Below, in pieces: positions 27,718 through 37,576 of a stretch of DNA of 64,000 nt. This DNA comes from Bacteroidota bacterium (GTDB lineage: Bacteria > Bacteroidota > Bacteroidia > AKYH767-A > OLB10), in assembly GCA_016717725.1 (NCBI GenBank), contig JADKFA010000002.1, positions 186,001 through 250,000 of the forward strand, in the 5' to 3' direction. A program made the translations under genes and the position numbers. Each line of letters opens with the position of its first letter. The first letter of the stretch is position 1. The notes beneath the pieces were generated by a model. It saw only the letters and a program-made list of their open reading frames with translations. It had not been told where the DNA came from and ran no database searches.

Positions 27718-28818
27718 TTACAATCCTTGATTAGTTTCACTCACAATATAATCTACCACATCCTTTAAGTCACCAGTTGATTCATAGATTTTTAACTGTC
27801 TATCGGCCCCAGTTCCATTTTCAAGCATTTTTTCGATGTACTTGATTTCATGTCTCGATCCTAAGTCATCCACAACATCATCCACAAATGCTAATAATTC
27901 ATAAATGAGATCTTTGGTGGATACTTCTTCTTGCTTTCCAAAATCAATCAAACTGCCTTCTATACCATAACGAGCGGCGCGCCATTTATTTTCATTGATT
28001 AAAGCACGTTTATAATTTCTAAACGAAAGGTTTTCTTTCATCAACTTATAAATTTTTGCAACTACAGCTTGAATTAAGGCTGCCAAAGCAATGGTTTCAT
28101 CAATGCGCATGGGTACATCACAAATTCGAAATTCAATGGTCTCAAAGAAGGATGTAATCTTAAGTCCCACCAAATTTTCTTTGCCGTTGTCGATGCAATT
28201 GGTTTTAATGAGTAAGTTAATATAGCTATCGTATTCAGCAACACTTTCAAAATAATCAGGAATTCCAGTTCAGGGAAATTTATCAAAGACTTTTGTACGA
28301 TAGGATTTGAATCCTGTATTTCTTCCAAGCCAAAAAGGGGAATTGGCAGATAGTGCAAAAAATATGTGGTAAGAAGTAGCGAGCTTGGTTCATCAGTTGT
28401 AAACCAATTTCACGATTCGGAATTCCTTTACATGTACATGCAAGCCAAAAATTAAATTTCCTCTTGCGGTATCTTGTAATTTGTCAACGATTTCATGATA
28501 ACGAGGATGGTCGGTTATCGCTTGATCTTGCCAACGAGAAAAAGGATGAGTTCCTGCTGCTGCAAAGAGCAATCCTTGCTTGGCAGAAATTTCACCAATC
28601 ATTTTTCGTAGGTAAGTAACTTCTCGTCGAGCTTCATCAATGTCTTTGCAAATATTGGTTCCTACTTCGACCACACTTTGGTGCATTTCTGCTTTTACTT
28701 GCTCCTTCAATGTCGTTTTCCCTCCCTCAACAATTTGGTGCATATGACTGCGCAATTCGCGAGTTTCGGGGTCAATAATTTGAAATTCCTCTTCAATCCC
28801 TAAGGTAAACATGGTCAT
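27718..28818 (-). CDS. YbdK-like carboxylate-amine ligase, GCS2 family (frame-broken)
   Basis: Joined across frames the protein is a GCS2/YbdK ATP-dependent carboxylate-amine ligase of 366 codons. It shows TLGIEEEFQIIDPETREL at the start, EVGTNICKDIDEARRE, FAAAGTHPFS, the metal-binding GLHVHV motif, LSANSPFWLGRNTGFKSYRT, KFPRTGIPDYFESV and FEIRICDVP-like text (IEFRICDVPMR). A missing base near 28428 and an extra T near 28359 offset each other. An in-frame TGA at 28272-28270 stands where Arg is expected. YbdK enzymes join glutamate to an amine, with weak glutamate-cysteine ligase activity. The start is ATG 28818 (MTMFTLGIEEE). It sits between an ATP-grasp ligase and an amidotransferase. Confidence 0.8.
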
Positions 28819-28921
28819 AATTATTCGGATTGTTGTTGATGGGTGAGTTGTTGTGTGTTTCAAAAATTCACTCCGTCAACCTGAAGTACAAATTGACGGA
28901 GTAGGAGGTAAATAATTATTT

Positions 28922-29921
28922 TTATTTTTCATATATTTCACCAACATGTTTAAATGACGGTACTGCATTACCGATAGCTTTGCCCATAGTAGCCGTTTTC
29001 ATATACGTTCCCCAGGTTAAGTTATCTGCATTTTCTTTGTGTGCTTTTGCACGATTGATACACATCATCGCTGCGGCTTCAATCACCCAATCAAAGTTTT
29101 CTTGTCCTACGCTGTTAATATCAGCATCAGGCGCCGGGTTGCAAAAATCAATAGCATAAGGAATGCCATCACGAACTGCAAATTCAACCGTATTGAAATC
29201 ATACCCTAAGGCTTCATTCAAGCGGAATGTATAATCGCGAAGTGTATCTAATAATTTTTGATCAGCATTAAATTTATTATGCACATAACGCAAATGATGT
29301 GGGTTACGTGGTTCATATTCCATGATGCGAATATTATCTTGACCAATGCAATAAATTCTATAGTAAGAATCGAATTTAATCTCTTCCTGAAGCAACATCA
29401 CGAGTTGTCCAGTGGTTTGATGCGATTGAAAAAATCCATCAGGTGTATCCAACTGATAAACGTTCTTCCATCCACCACCAGAATGAGGTTTCATATACAC
29501 TGGAAAGCCGGTGTATTCAAACATCCCTTGCCAATCCATCGGCATGGCGAGGTTACGGAATGATTCTTCACTCGTATCGGTTGGCCATTCGTTAGAGGGT
29601 AATAAGCAAGTTTTAGGAACCGGAATTCCTAAACGTGTAGCTACAATTATTAAAGAATTTCTCATCGGCACTCCACCAAAACGGATTATTGAGGACCGCA
29701 GTTCCATTCAGGGCAGCATTCTTCAAAAAGGCTCTGTAAAAGGGCACATCTTGCGAAATTCTGTCCATAATAACATGGTAGTCAGAAGTTTCACCTTGAA
29801 TAACTTTGTCGATCTTTAGAATTTCTGCATGAATTCCTTTGATGTTTTTAGAGTTGATTCTTTCTACAAGCGCATCGGGGAAGCTACGCTCCTTGCCATG
29901 CATTATTCCTATCCGTTTCAT
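28922..29921 (-). CDS. ATP-grasp ligase (frame-broken)
   Basis: Two overlapping frames make one ATP-grasp protein. RIGIMHGKERSFPDALVERI starts at 29921, followed by DRISQDVPFYRAFLKNAA, NNPFWWSADEKFFNN and, after a shift near 29648, VATRLGIPVPKTCLLP. Next come PVYMKPHSGGGWKNVY (ATP-binding Lys and glycine loop), LLQEEI and NTVEFAVRDGIPYAIDFCNPAPD with the metal-binding Glu, Asp and Asn. Loss of two bases (GT) near 29648 fits the spacing of relatives best. It should activate a carboxylate as acyl-phosphate and join it to an amine. The partner substrate is unknown; the 103-bp gap to the YbdK-like gene suggests a joint pathway. Confidence 0.78.
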
Positions 29922-30049
29922 GTTAATTTTGCTTTAAATTGATGTACGAAGGTATAAAAAATCGGGATGTCCTTTTCCTTTTTTGTCAACAATTCTTCCT
30001 ATGAAAGGAGTAAATTCCCCTTACATCTAAAGAAACAAAAAATGCTCAA

Positions 30050-30760
30050 TTAATACTGCATTCTACCGAGGTAAGTAGGAAGCATTTCTCGCCATGCGGG
30101 CCAGTCATGCGGCATTCCAGGGCGGATATCGAGCCAATAAGGCATGCCTTTTGTTCGACATGATTTCGGCTAATCGTTTGTTTTGAGGGAGACAAAAATC
30201 TTCTTCGCCAACTCCGATGACAATGCCCATTTTCCACAAATGCTCATCGTTTAAGCCTCCTAAAAAGTCGACAGGATTATTGTAATACACATTTTCGTCA
30301 TAGTAACCATCCATATGGTTCGTGATATCGAAAGCGCCACCCATACTGTAAACATTTGAAACAACTTGAGGATGACGAAAGCAAAGTTGATGGCTTGGTA
30401 ACCACCAAAACTACAACCCGCTACGGTCACTTGAGAGTGACCCGTTTCATTACAAGCACGACTTACAACTTCTTCCAAAATAAATTTATCATAAACCGTA
30501 TGGCGACGAATACGCTCTCCGGGATGAATCATTTCTTGATAAAAGGAATGCTCATCGACACTATCAGGACAATAAATTTTGACCAATCCATTATTTACAA
30601 ACCATGCAACACTATCAATCAAATGAAAGTCTTTATTTTGATGATAAGTTCCCATTGAAGTTGGGAAAATGATGATGGGCTTACCACCTGTACCAAATAC
30701 TAGCATATCGGTTTCTTGTCCTAAAACGGGTGAAAACCATTTAATATGTTCTTCTTGCAT
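30050..30760 (-). CDS. Alpha/beta-hydrolase esterase (frame-broken)
   Basis: The corrected protein of 236 residues is an esterase-D-like serine hydrolase. VFGTGGKPIIIFPTSMG comes early, then YCPDSVDEHSFY, the nucleophile elbow VAGCSFGGYQA, SMGGAFDITNHMDGYYD, KMGIVIGVGEEDFCLPQN and a C-terminal His in RPGMPHDWPAWREM. One C is missing near 30380 and one A is extra near 30152, which offset; the total is 237 codons, ending at 30050. As the first gene of the four-gene group it may cleave or transfer an ester in the same pathway, but its substrate is unknown. Confidence 0.78.
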
Positions 30761-30897
30761 AAGATTTATTTAGAGAATATGTAAAAATAGGTAATGTTGA
30801 TGAAAGGCCTAACAAAAGTGGATACTGAAATTAGATAATTGTGAATATTTTTTAAATAATTTAGGTTTGATGAATAGGGGATCCCTTCTTTGATTGG

Positions 30898-30905
30898 TAG
30901 CTTTG
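30898..30905 (+). promoter_or_regulatory. Possible -7 box (TAGCTTTG) of the GlcD-like gene
   Basis: TAGCTTTG fits TAnnTTTG, but it ends only 4 bp before the ATG at 30910, so the transcript would be nearly leaderless. No -33 TTG at the right distance. Confidence 0.3.
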
Positions 30906-30909
30906 CAGC

Positions 30910-32315
30910 ATGTTTACGTACCAATCTACACTCAACAATTCGCAACTCGAGGAGTTGATTCAAATTTGTGGAGCAAGCAATGTGTTGTTCAAGGAAGAAG
31001 ACAAAGAAATTTATGGTAGTGATGAAACAGAGGATTATTTTTTCGTTCCTGCTGTAGTCGTAAAACCTGCTTCTGCTGATGAGATATCTAAAATCATGAA
31101 AATCGCAAATCGTGATGGAATTCCGGTTACGCCTCGAGGTGCGGGAACTGGTTTGAGTGGTGGTGCCCTTCCTGTTTTTGGAGGTATCGTCTTGTCAACA
31201 GAAAGGTTGAATAGAATTATTGAAATCGATGAGCGTAATTTGCAAGCTACCGTTGAACCTGGAGTGATTAATCAAGTTTTTCGTGATGCTGTTGAGGAAA
31301 AGGGATTGTTTTATCCACCCGATCCCGCAAGTAGAGGAAGTTGTTTTTGGGAGGAAATCTGGCTGAAAATGCGGGTGGACCCAAAGCCGTGAAATACGGC
31401 ACGACGAAGGATTATGTATTGAATTGCGAAGTAGTGCTTCCTACCGGAGAAATTATTTGGACAGGAGCCAACGTTTTGAAGAATTCTACTGGATATAATT
31501 TAACACAATTGATTGTTGGCAGTGAGGGCACGTTAGGCATCATCACTAAAATTGTTTTCCGATTGATTCCATTGCCTACGCAAAATTTATTAATGCTAAT
31601 TCCTTTTTTCTCTCCTGAAAAAGCCTGTGAAGCGGTGTCTGCTGTTTTCAGAGCTGGGTTTACTCCTTCGGCAATGGAATTCATGGAGCGTGATGCCATC
31701 GACTTTGTATTGAAGTTTGTGGATGTGAAGTTAGCCGTGAAGGAAGAACACAAAGCACATTTGTTGATTGAAGTGGATGGTCACGATTTGGATACTCTAT
31801 TTAAAGATTGTGAAAAAATTACAGAGATCATGTACGAATTTGAATGCGACGAAGTATTGTTTGCTGATACTGCTCAACAAAAAAATGATTTGTGGCGTAT
31901 GCGCAGAGCAGTGGGTGAAGCGGTGAAATCGCATTCCATTTATAAGGAAGAGGATACCGTAGTGCCTCGTGCCGAACTTCCCGTTTTATTGAAAGGCGTG
32001 AAGGAAATAGGAGCGAAGTATGGTTTTAAATCGGTTTGCTATGGACATGCAGGAGATGGAAATTTGCACGTGAATATTATCAAGGATACTATGAGCGATA
32101 ACGATTGGGAGAACAAAGTTCCCTTGGGAATTCGTGAAATATTTGAGCTTTGTGTAAAACTTAAAGGAACTATTTCAGGTGAACATGGTATTGGTTTTGT
32201 CCAAAAGTCATATATGGATATTCCTTTTGATGCCAGTACTTTAGCCCTCCAAAAAGGAATTAAATCCCTTTTTGATCCAAATGGAGTGCTAAATCCAGGT
32301 AAAATGTTCGAATAG
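30910..32315 (+). CDS. FAD-binding oxidase, GlcD-like (frame-broken)
   Basis: A PCMH-type FAD domain shows VTPRGAGTGLSGGALPVFGG and LQATVEPGVINQVF, with the DPASRGSCF-GGNLAENAGG segment. A C-terminal FAD-linked oxidase domain follows with CYGHAGDGNLHVNI (metal or flavin contacts) and GTISGEHGIGF. One T is missing from a T-run near 31345 (TTTTT expected); with it the gene is 469 codons. The family oxidises 2-hydroxy acids such as glycolate or D-lactate, passing electrons to the respiratory chain or a partner subunit. No GlcE/GlcF partner is adjacent, so it may be a D-lactate dehydrogenase-type single-chain enzyme. Confidence 0.85.
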
Positions 32316-32399
32316 TTAGTTTGGTAAGTTGATTTTTTCCTCCGAAATTAGAAACTAATAAACGCTTTTTTGCGTTGAATAGCGATAATGTATGTGATC

Positions 32400-33851
32400 A
32401 TGAATCGTTGGATCTTATTTCTTCTCTTTACTTGTACCTCGATTTTTAAAGTCGATGCTCAAGAAATGTGGGGACCTTCGCATAGTAATTACGCCGGACA
32501 ATATGGTCTCGATTTGAATCCCGCTCCCATTGTTGGTGTTCCTTACCGATGGGAGATTCACTTTATTTCGATGGATGCTTCAATCATCAATAATTACATG
32601 TACCTGAAAAGCCAAAGTAAACTTATTTCAAAAAGTTTTAAAGGAGAGTCAATTGATGATGGAAAATTAACGGATCATTATACCAAAAGGCCAAACAAGT
32701 TTGGATATGGTTCCGCCTTTGTGAAATATCCCGCTTTTATTTGGTCTGATAAGAAATGGTCGGCTGCATTTCATCTTTCAACAAGAGCAGAACTGAGTGC
32801 TTCTAAAGTTCCTTATCATTTGGCAAAATATTTAAAGGAAGGATTTGATTACGATCCGCAGCAAAATATACCTTATGAAGTTCGGAATGCAAAGGTGGCA
32901 GTTTTGAATTGGCATGAGCTAGGAATCACTTTCGGAGGTGTGTTGAAAGATGATAAAGAGTATTATGTAACGGGTGGCATTACCGTAAATTCTTTGTATG
33001 GATTAAATGCACTGTATTTGAATTTGGATTATGCCGATTATATTGTTCCTGCCGATTCTTTGCTTGTAGTGAACGATATCGTTGCGGAATATGGTCACGC
33101 ATTGCCTGAGAATGGAACAGGTGGGGGAGATAGCCCTTTAGCGAAACGTGGATATGGATATTCTTTTACAACGGGTGTGCAAGTGTATAAAAATAGAAAC
33201 GACAATTTTTATAATCCCTGTAAACGAAGTAAGGGTGAAAAACCTTACGACTATCGTTTAGGAGTTTCATTGATTGATGTGGGATATTTGAAATATACGA
33301 GTGGAACTCGTACTTATGCTTTTAATCATCTTAATACCGATTGGTATGGAATTGATACCACTTCATTTGGTGGACTCGTACAAACGGATTCTATTTTAAG
33401 TGAGCAGTTTTATGGGAATTATCGTCAGTCGCGAGATCAACATGATTTGACAATGTACTTGCCCACCGCAGCATCAGTTCAATTTGATGTAGCTTTTACC
33501 GAAAATTATTTTGTGAATTTAAGCGTGATTCAACGAGTGCCACTGGGGAAAAATTCAATTCGTAGAGCCAATCAAATTGCCGTTACCCCACGTTTCGAAT
33601 CACGTAGAATAGAAATTGCATTGCCCATTTCGTATTACGAATTGTTTCGCCCTCGAGTAGGGTTAAGTTTTCGATTTGGTGTTTTCACCATTGGAACCGA
33701 TATGATAAGTCCATTATTAGGACTCACCGATTCTTATGGAGCCGATTTGTATTTTGGAATAGCAATGCGCAATTTTAAGAGTTGTGATGGGAACAATAGA
33801 AAAGAGGTCGCAAACCTCAAATTGAAAATTGTTACTCCAAAGAATAATTAA
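32400..33851 (+). CDS. Outer-membrane beta-barrel protein, DUF5723-like
   Basis: A signal peptide (MNRWILFLLFTCTSIFKVDA, starting at ATG 32400 rather than 32388) is followed by about 460 residues rich in alternating aromatic and polar strands. It ends LYFGIAMRNFKSCDGNN, with a preceding LGLTDSYGADLYFG strand. Features such as LNPAPIVGVPYRWEI, GYGYSFTTGVQVY and AVTPRFESRRIEIALPI are typical of Bacteroidota barrel proteins that I associate with DUF5723; this assignment is from memory and only moderate. No TonB box or plug is seen. Function unknown. It is convergent with the asparaginase gene, with a 1-bp gap. Confidence 0.65.
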   Translation: MNRWILFLLFTCTSIFKVDAQEMWGPSHSNYAGQYGLDLNPAPIVGVPYRWEIHFISMDASIINNYMYLKSQSKLISKSFKGESIDDGKLTDHYTKRPNKFGYGSAFVKYPAFIWSDKKWSAAFHLSTRAELSASKVPYHLAKYLKEGFDYDPQQNIPYEVRNAKVAVLNWHELGITFGGVLKDDKEYYVTGGITVNSLYGLNALYLNLDYADYIVPADSLLVVNDIVAEYGHALPENGTGGGDSPLAKRGYGYSFTTGVQVYKNRNDNFYNPCKRSKGEKPYDYRLGVSLIDVGYLKYTSGTRTYAFNHLNTDWYGIDTTSFGGLVQTDSILSEQFYGNYRQSRDQHDLTMYLPTAASVQFDVAFTENYFVNLSVIQRVPLGKNSIRRANQIAVTPRFESRRIEIALPISYYELFRPRVGLSFRFGVFTIGTDMISPLLGLTDSYGADLYFGIAMRNFKSCDGNNRKEVANLKLKIVTPKNN

Positions 33852-33852
33852 A

Positions 33853-34788
33853 TTATTTATAAATTGCTATTTTCTTTTCAGCTCCGTTTTCTATCCACCC
33901 TCTGTACATTCCTTCGGAGTTAAAGGGTAAACAAATATTTCCTTTTGCATCCACGGCAATGAGTCCACCTTCGCCTCCTAATTTAACGAGTTTGTCCATT
34001 ACTACAACTTCGCATGCGGCTTGTAAACTCAGTCCTTTGTATTCCATTAAACAAGATACATCATGAGCAACTACAGCACGAATAAAATATTCGCCATGAC
34101 CAGTACAAGAAATGGCACACGTCGCATTATTCGCATACGTACCGCTGCCAATGATCGGAGAATCACCAATGCGATTATATTTTTTGTTCGTCATCCCACC
34201 TGTGGATGTTCCTGCCGCTAAATTTCCATGTGTATCTTTGGCAACAGCACCTACGGTTCCAAACTTTTTGTTTTCAGAGGAGGAAGTGTGGTCTAATACC
34301 ACTTTTCCTTCATGTATTGCATCTCTTAATTGCTGAAATCGGTATTCGTCGAAAAAATATTCTTCGGTTTCAAAAATAAGTTTTTGCTGTTTAGCAAATT
34401 CTTCTGCCCCTTTACCAGAGATCAAAACATGGTCGGAGTTCTCCATGACTTCTTTGGCAAGCAAGATGGGATTTTTGATCAGTTGTACTCCCGCTACTGC
34501 ACCGGCTTCTAAATTTTCTCCTTTCATGATGGAGGCATCCATTTCATGAAGTCCATCCGCTGTAAATACAGAACCTTTCCCTGCGTTGAACAGCGGACAA
34601 TCTTCCAAAGAGATAATGGTTTGTATAACGGCATCCATAGCCGTTCCTCCCTTTTTTAAAACAGTTTCACCGATGGTGAGCGCCGCTAAGAGTGCAGCCG
34701 TATATGCTTTTTCTTTTTCTTCGGTGAGTGAAGCACGTGTAATGGTTCCTGCACCGCCGTGTAAAGCTAAACTGTATGTCGACATCAT
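33853..34788 (-). CDS. Isoaspartyl peptidase / L-asparaginase (Ntn hydrolase)
   Basis: The 311-residue plant-type asparaginase begins YSLALHGGAGTI and has the autocleavage site before Thr in FGTVGAVAKD. Substrate-loop motifs NRIGDSPIIGSGTYA and STGHGE-like text (SCTGHGEYFIRA) are also present. The precursor is cleaved into alpha and beta chains, and the new N-terminal Thr hydrolyses isoaspartyl dipeptides or L-asparagine. ATG 34785 is an equally good start. It is the third gene of a likely operon with a hydrolase and yggS (9-bp spacing). Confidence 0.92.
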   Translation of the reverse strand: MMSTYSLALHGGAGTITRASLTEEKEKAYTAALLAALTIGETVLKKGGTAMDAVIQTIISLEDCPLFNAGKGSVFTADGLHEMDASIMKGENLEAGAVAGVQLIKNPILLAKEVMENSDHVLISGKGAEEFAKQQKLIFETEEYFFDEYRFQQLRDAIHEGKVVLDHTSSSENKKFGTVGAVAKDTHGNLAAGTSTGGMTNKKYNRIGDSPIIGSGTYANNATCAISCTGHGEYFIRAVVAHDVSCLMEYKGLSLQAACEVVVMDKLVKLGGEGGLIAVDAKGNICLPFNSEGMYRGWIENGAEKKIAIYK

Positions 34789-34797
34789 TTCTTTATT

Positions 34798-35465
34798 TTA
34801 ATTTCTTTCTCCGAAAAGTGTACTTCCAATACGAATCATGGTGCTTCCACAATCCAATGCAATTTTATAATCACTACTCATACCCATCGATAACGTATCA
34901 AATGCATCCGGATCAAAGGACATGAGTTTACTATTGTTGAATAAATTTTTTAGACTACTAAATTCTTTTTTTAATAGTGACGTATCTGAACTCATGGAAG
35001 CCATGCCCATCAAGCCTCTAATTCGAATATTTTCCAGTTCAGCTAATTCAGGAAATAACATCAACGCTTCCACTTCTTCTTCCGAAAATCCAAATTTAGT
35101 TTCTTCTTGAGCAATATGAACTTGAATTAGGCAATCAATAATTTTGTCGATTTTTTTTCCTTCTTTGTTAATTTCTTGGAGTAGTTTGAAACTATCTACG
35201 CCTTGTATGAGGGTTACAAAGGGAGCTATCATTTTTATTTTATTGCTCTGTAAATGTCCAATGAAATGCCAATTGGCTTTTCTTTTGAAATGCGCTTCTT
35301 TCTCTACTAATTCTTGCACATAATTTTCACCGAAACTTTTTGTCCAGCATCTAGAGCTTCCTGAATATCTTCTACAGATTTTTTCTTAGATACAGCAATC
35401 AATTTTGCACGATAACTTTCTAATTCTTTTTGTATCCTATGAAATTCGTTGATCTGAAAGGCCAT
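34798..35465 (-). CDS. yggS: YggS/PROSC family PLP homeostasis protein (frame-broken)
   Basis: The N-terminus, read from ATG 35465, gives NEFHRIQKELESYRAKLIAVSK, whose Lys binds PLP. The rest, in another frame, has NWHFIGHLQSNKIKMI, SFKLLQEINKEG, LIQVHIAQEETKFGF, IRGLMGMASMS and FDTLSMGMSSDYKIALDCGSTMIRIGS. One missing T near 35338 (VFGENYVQELVEKEA expected) separates them; with it the gene has 223 codons. The protein binds PLP without known catalysis and balances vitamin B6 and amino-acid pools. It begins 1 bp after the alpha/beta hydrolase stop. Confidence 0.88.
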
Positions 35466-35466
35466 A

Positions 35467-36159
35467 TTATTTGATAAATCTTTTTATTTCTTCGGCAAGA
35501 TGTGTATATGATATTTTTTCAAAAAGATGTGGTGTTTCAGGCATTACTAGTAATGAAGCGTTCGATAATGCTGTGTAGGTATGTGCACTTTCTTCCAAGG
35601 TTACCATGTGATCTCTGTCGCCAAGTGCAATGCGTACATCGCAAGAAATATTACCCAATTCATCGTTGGTGAGCGGATGCTTTGCTAATTGCTGCATGAG
35701 ATGTGCTGTTTCTGTGCAAAGTTTTTTCCAATCATACGGAAAATGTCGGGCAATAAGTGTACTCACAAAAGTTGGAGCTTTTAACTCTAAGAATTCGGGT
35801 GCAATTAATTTCGATTCCTTCGCAGCAATATCAGTTGTCCAATTAAATTTTGTTCCTAATGTCATGATGGACGAGAAAATTCCCGCTTTATTTGCTTCCA
35901 ACCACAGCGCTGCATAACCACCCATGCTGTAACCAAAAACATGTGTGCCTATTAATTGAAATTCGCGGAGGTGATCAAGTAAATGTTCTCCTAAGATGGG
36001 TATGGTCAATGAATGTTCTGCAAAGTCTTTACCGCCATGTCCTGGAAAATCGTAAGTGTGGATGGTATAATGGTCCTTTAATAAATCTTTCAGTGGAAGC
36101 ATTTGCTGTGCTGAACCAAGGGCACCATGAAGTAAAAGAAGGTTGGGTTTAGAAGCCAT
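35467..36159 (-). CDS. Alpha/beta hydrolase
   Basis: The 230-residue hydrolase has LLLLHGALGSAQQM (oxyanion-hole HG), YDFPGHGGKDFA, the nucleophile elbow GYSMGGYAA, an acidic residue in ALGDRDHMV and His in ETPHLFEKI. The size matches small MenH/BioH-like esterases, but no neighbour points to menaquinone or biotin synthesis. It is the first gene of a tight operon with yggS and the asparaginase. A TATCTTTA sequence just upstream of its ATG on the minus strand resembles the -7 box but lacks the final G. Confidence 0.8.
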   Translation of the reverse strand: MASKPNLLLLHGALGSAQQMLPLKDLLKDHYTIHTYDFPGHGGKDFAEHSLTIPILGEHLLDHLREFQLIGTHVFGYSMGGYAALWLEANKAGIFSSIMTLGTKFNWTTDIAAKESKLIAPEFLELKAPTFVSTLIARHFPYDWKKLCTETAHLMQQLAKHPLTNDELGNISCDVRIALGDRDHMVTLEESAHTYTALSNASLLVMPETPHLFEKISYTHLAEEIKRFIK

Positions 36160-36214
36160 GGCTTAAAGATACGATTCAAATTTAATTTAATTTGAATTTT
36201 TAGCAAAGTTTACA

Positions 36215-37198
36215 TCAGTTTTTATTCTGATTTATATCTTCTACGAGTCGATTGAGTATGTTGTCCTTGATGAAGAATTCATCACAAATCTTTAGACTTT
36301 CTTCCGTGATACGAGCTAGGGTTTCGGGTGTCTTTTTGGATTCATGTTCCTTGCTTTTACTGGATTTTTCTTCACCAAGAAGACGAACTTGATTCTCGTA
36401 ATTTAATCCTTCATCTTTTAATTCACCCAATGCTTGAATCATCCAGCTCAGGGCTGCAAAGTTTTCGAAACGAAGGCTGATGGGTTCTACACCTGCTGGA
36501 CAAGGCGGCAGTTTAATAAAAGGGGAGGAGGTGATATCTTTAGAAAGATACTTTTTATATTCGATGTTCGTTTTTTCGCTCTTTTGAGTTTGAATAAATC
36601 CACCCGAAATTTTAGCATAGATAGAAATCCAGCGAATGTTTCTTCTGATCTCGTGAATTCCTTCTTCTAATAAATGTGGATCTAATTCTCCTTTACGATA
36701 TTCCTCATCTATTTTTGAAATTGTCTTGCTAAGAAATTTGATGAAGTCTTTTCGAAAGTCTTCACTTTCAGTAGCAAGAATGTCTTCCATTTGTTCTCCT
36801 TGCTTTGAAACATTTTCTGTAGCGTCAGGAAGCCAGTTTTCCCTATGTATAAATTGTTTTAATTCAATTCTTGCCTTCTTTTCTTGATGAATTATTTTTT
36901 CTTTTAATTCTTCAGGCAACTTTGTATTTGATAAAATTTTGCTGCTCGATGAACTGATAAAATCATATTTTCCTATTGCATCCTCTGCCGATTTATAAAT
37001 ATCATATAAAGGTTCCGCTACGTCTTTGGAATGCGTTTTTCTAAATATTCGAAACGCCGCTTCTAAATCGAAAAAATTATTCCGAGCATTTTGTTTAAAG
37101 AAGTGAAGCGTTGGATCATCTGTTTTAGCAGCCTCCTTCGACAAAGAAATTAACCCTTGTAATGAATCATAGGTATTAAATAATTTTATGAGTTTCAT
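36215..37198 (-). CDS. Helical protein of unknown function, weakly CHAD-like
   Basis: The 327-residue protein is almost entirely charged helix, without signal peptide or membrane segment. One segment, LLEEGIHEIRRNIRWISIYAK (about residues 180-200), resembles the His-Arg helix of CHAD domains, which bind polyphosphate, but the second half of that signature is not evident. Other features are a Ser-rich SSSSSKIL patch and a C-terminal KSSKSKEHESKKTPET stretch. I do not firmly recognise it. It is minus-strand, alone, and preceded by the palindrome array. Confidence 0.45.
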   Translation of the reverse strand: MKLIKLFNTYDSLQGLISLSKEAAKTDDPTLHFFKQNARNNFFDLEAAFRIFRKTHSKDVAEPLYDIYKSAEDAIGKYDFISSSSSKILSNTKLPEELKEKIIHQEKKARIELKQFIHRENWLPDATENVSKQGEQMEDILATESEDFRKDFIKFLSKTISKIDEEYRKGELDPHLLEEGIHEIRRNIRWISIYAKISGGFIQTQKSEKTNIEYKKYLSKDITSSPFIKLPPCPAGVEPISLRFENFAALSWMIQALGELKDEGLNYENQVRLLGEEKSSKSKEHESKKTPETLARITEESLKICDEFFIKDNILNRLVEDINQNKN

Positions 37199-37576
37199 TT
37201 TCGTTTGGATAATTCAGATCCGATAGCTATCGGATTTAGTCCCGATAGCTATCGGGATCAGAATTCAGAATTATGCCCCGCTATCGGGAGATGAATTTTT
37301 ATTTCTTAGTGAGCTAGAAGTCGGTTTTTAACCCATTGCGTATAAAATTTTTCTCGCTTTTGAAAACAGATATTCCAACTGCAATTAAAACTCTAATGCG
37401 TAAACTTAGTGCGCTAGCAGATTGATAATTTAACCTTGAAGTACTTCTCTTTATTGCGACTTCACAGCGCAGCAATTTACCAATTTACCATCCCGATAGC
37501 TATCGGGACACCAATTCACCATCCCGATAGCTATCGGGACACCAATTCGCCTCCCGATAGCTATCGGGATCACCAA
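37199..37576. repeat. Cluster of TCCCGATAGCTATCGGGA palindromes with a 3-unit tandem array
   Basis: Copies stand at 37218-37235 (ATCCG variant), 37240-37257, a broken copy near 37276-37290, and three at 37491-37508, 37522-37539 and 37552-37569. The last three are 31 and 30 bp apart with near-identical 12-13 bp spacers (CACCAATTCACCA, CACCAATTCGCC) and a fourth CACCAATT after the last. The rest of this 378-bp gap has no supported gene. Confidence 0.85.

Noticed and set aside
28270..28272. Recoding of TGA (selenocysteine or altered code) in the YbdK-like gene
   Set aside because: TGA ends many other genes in the window normally, Arg and not Sec is expected, and no SECIS-like hairpin was noticed.
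28074..28358. Separate minus-strand gene in the middle of the YbdK-like region
   Set aside because: It is a shadow frame; the real protein runs through another frame that joins the N- and C-terminal halves.
37491..37569. CRISPR-like array of three regularly spaced repeats
   Set aside because: The repeat is an 18-bp perfect palindrome with spacers of only 12-13 bp that are nearly identical, single copies occur elsewhere in the window, and no cas gene is present.
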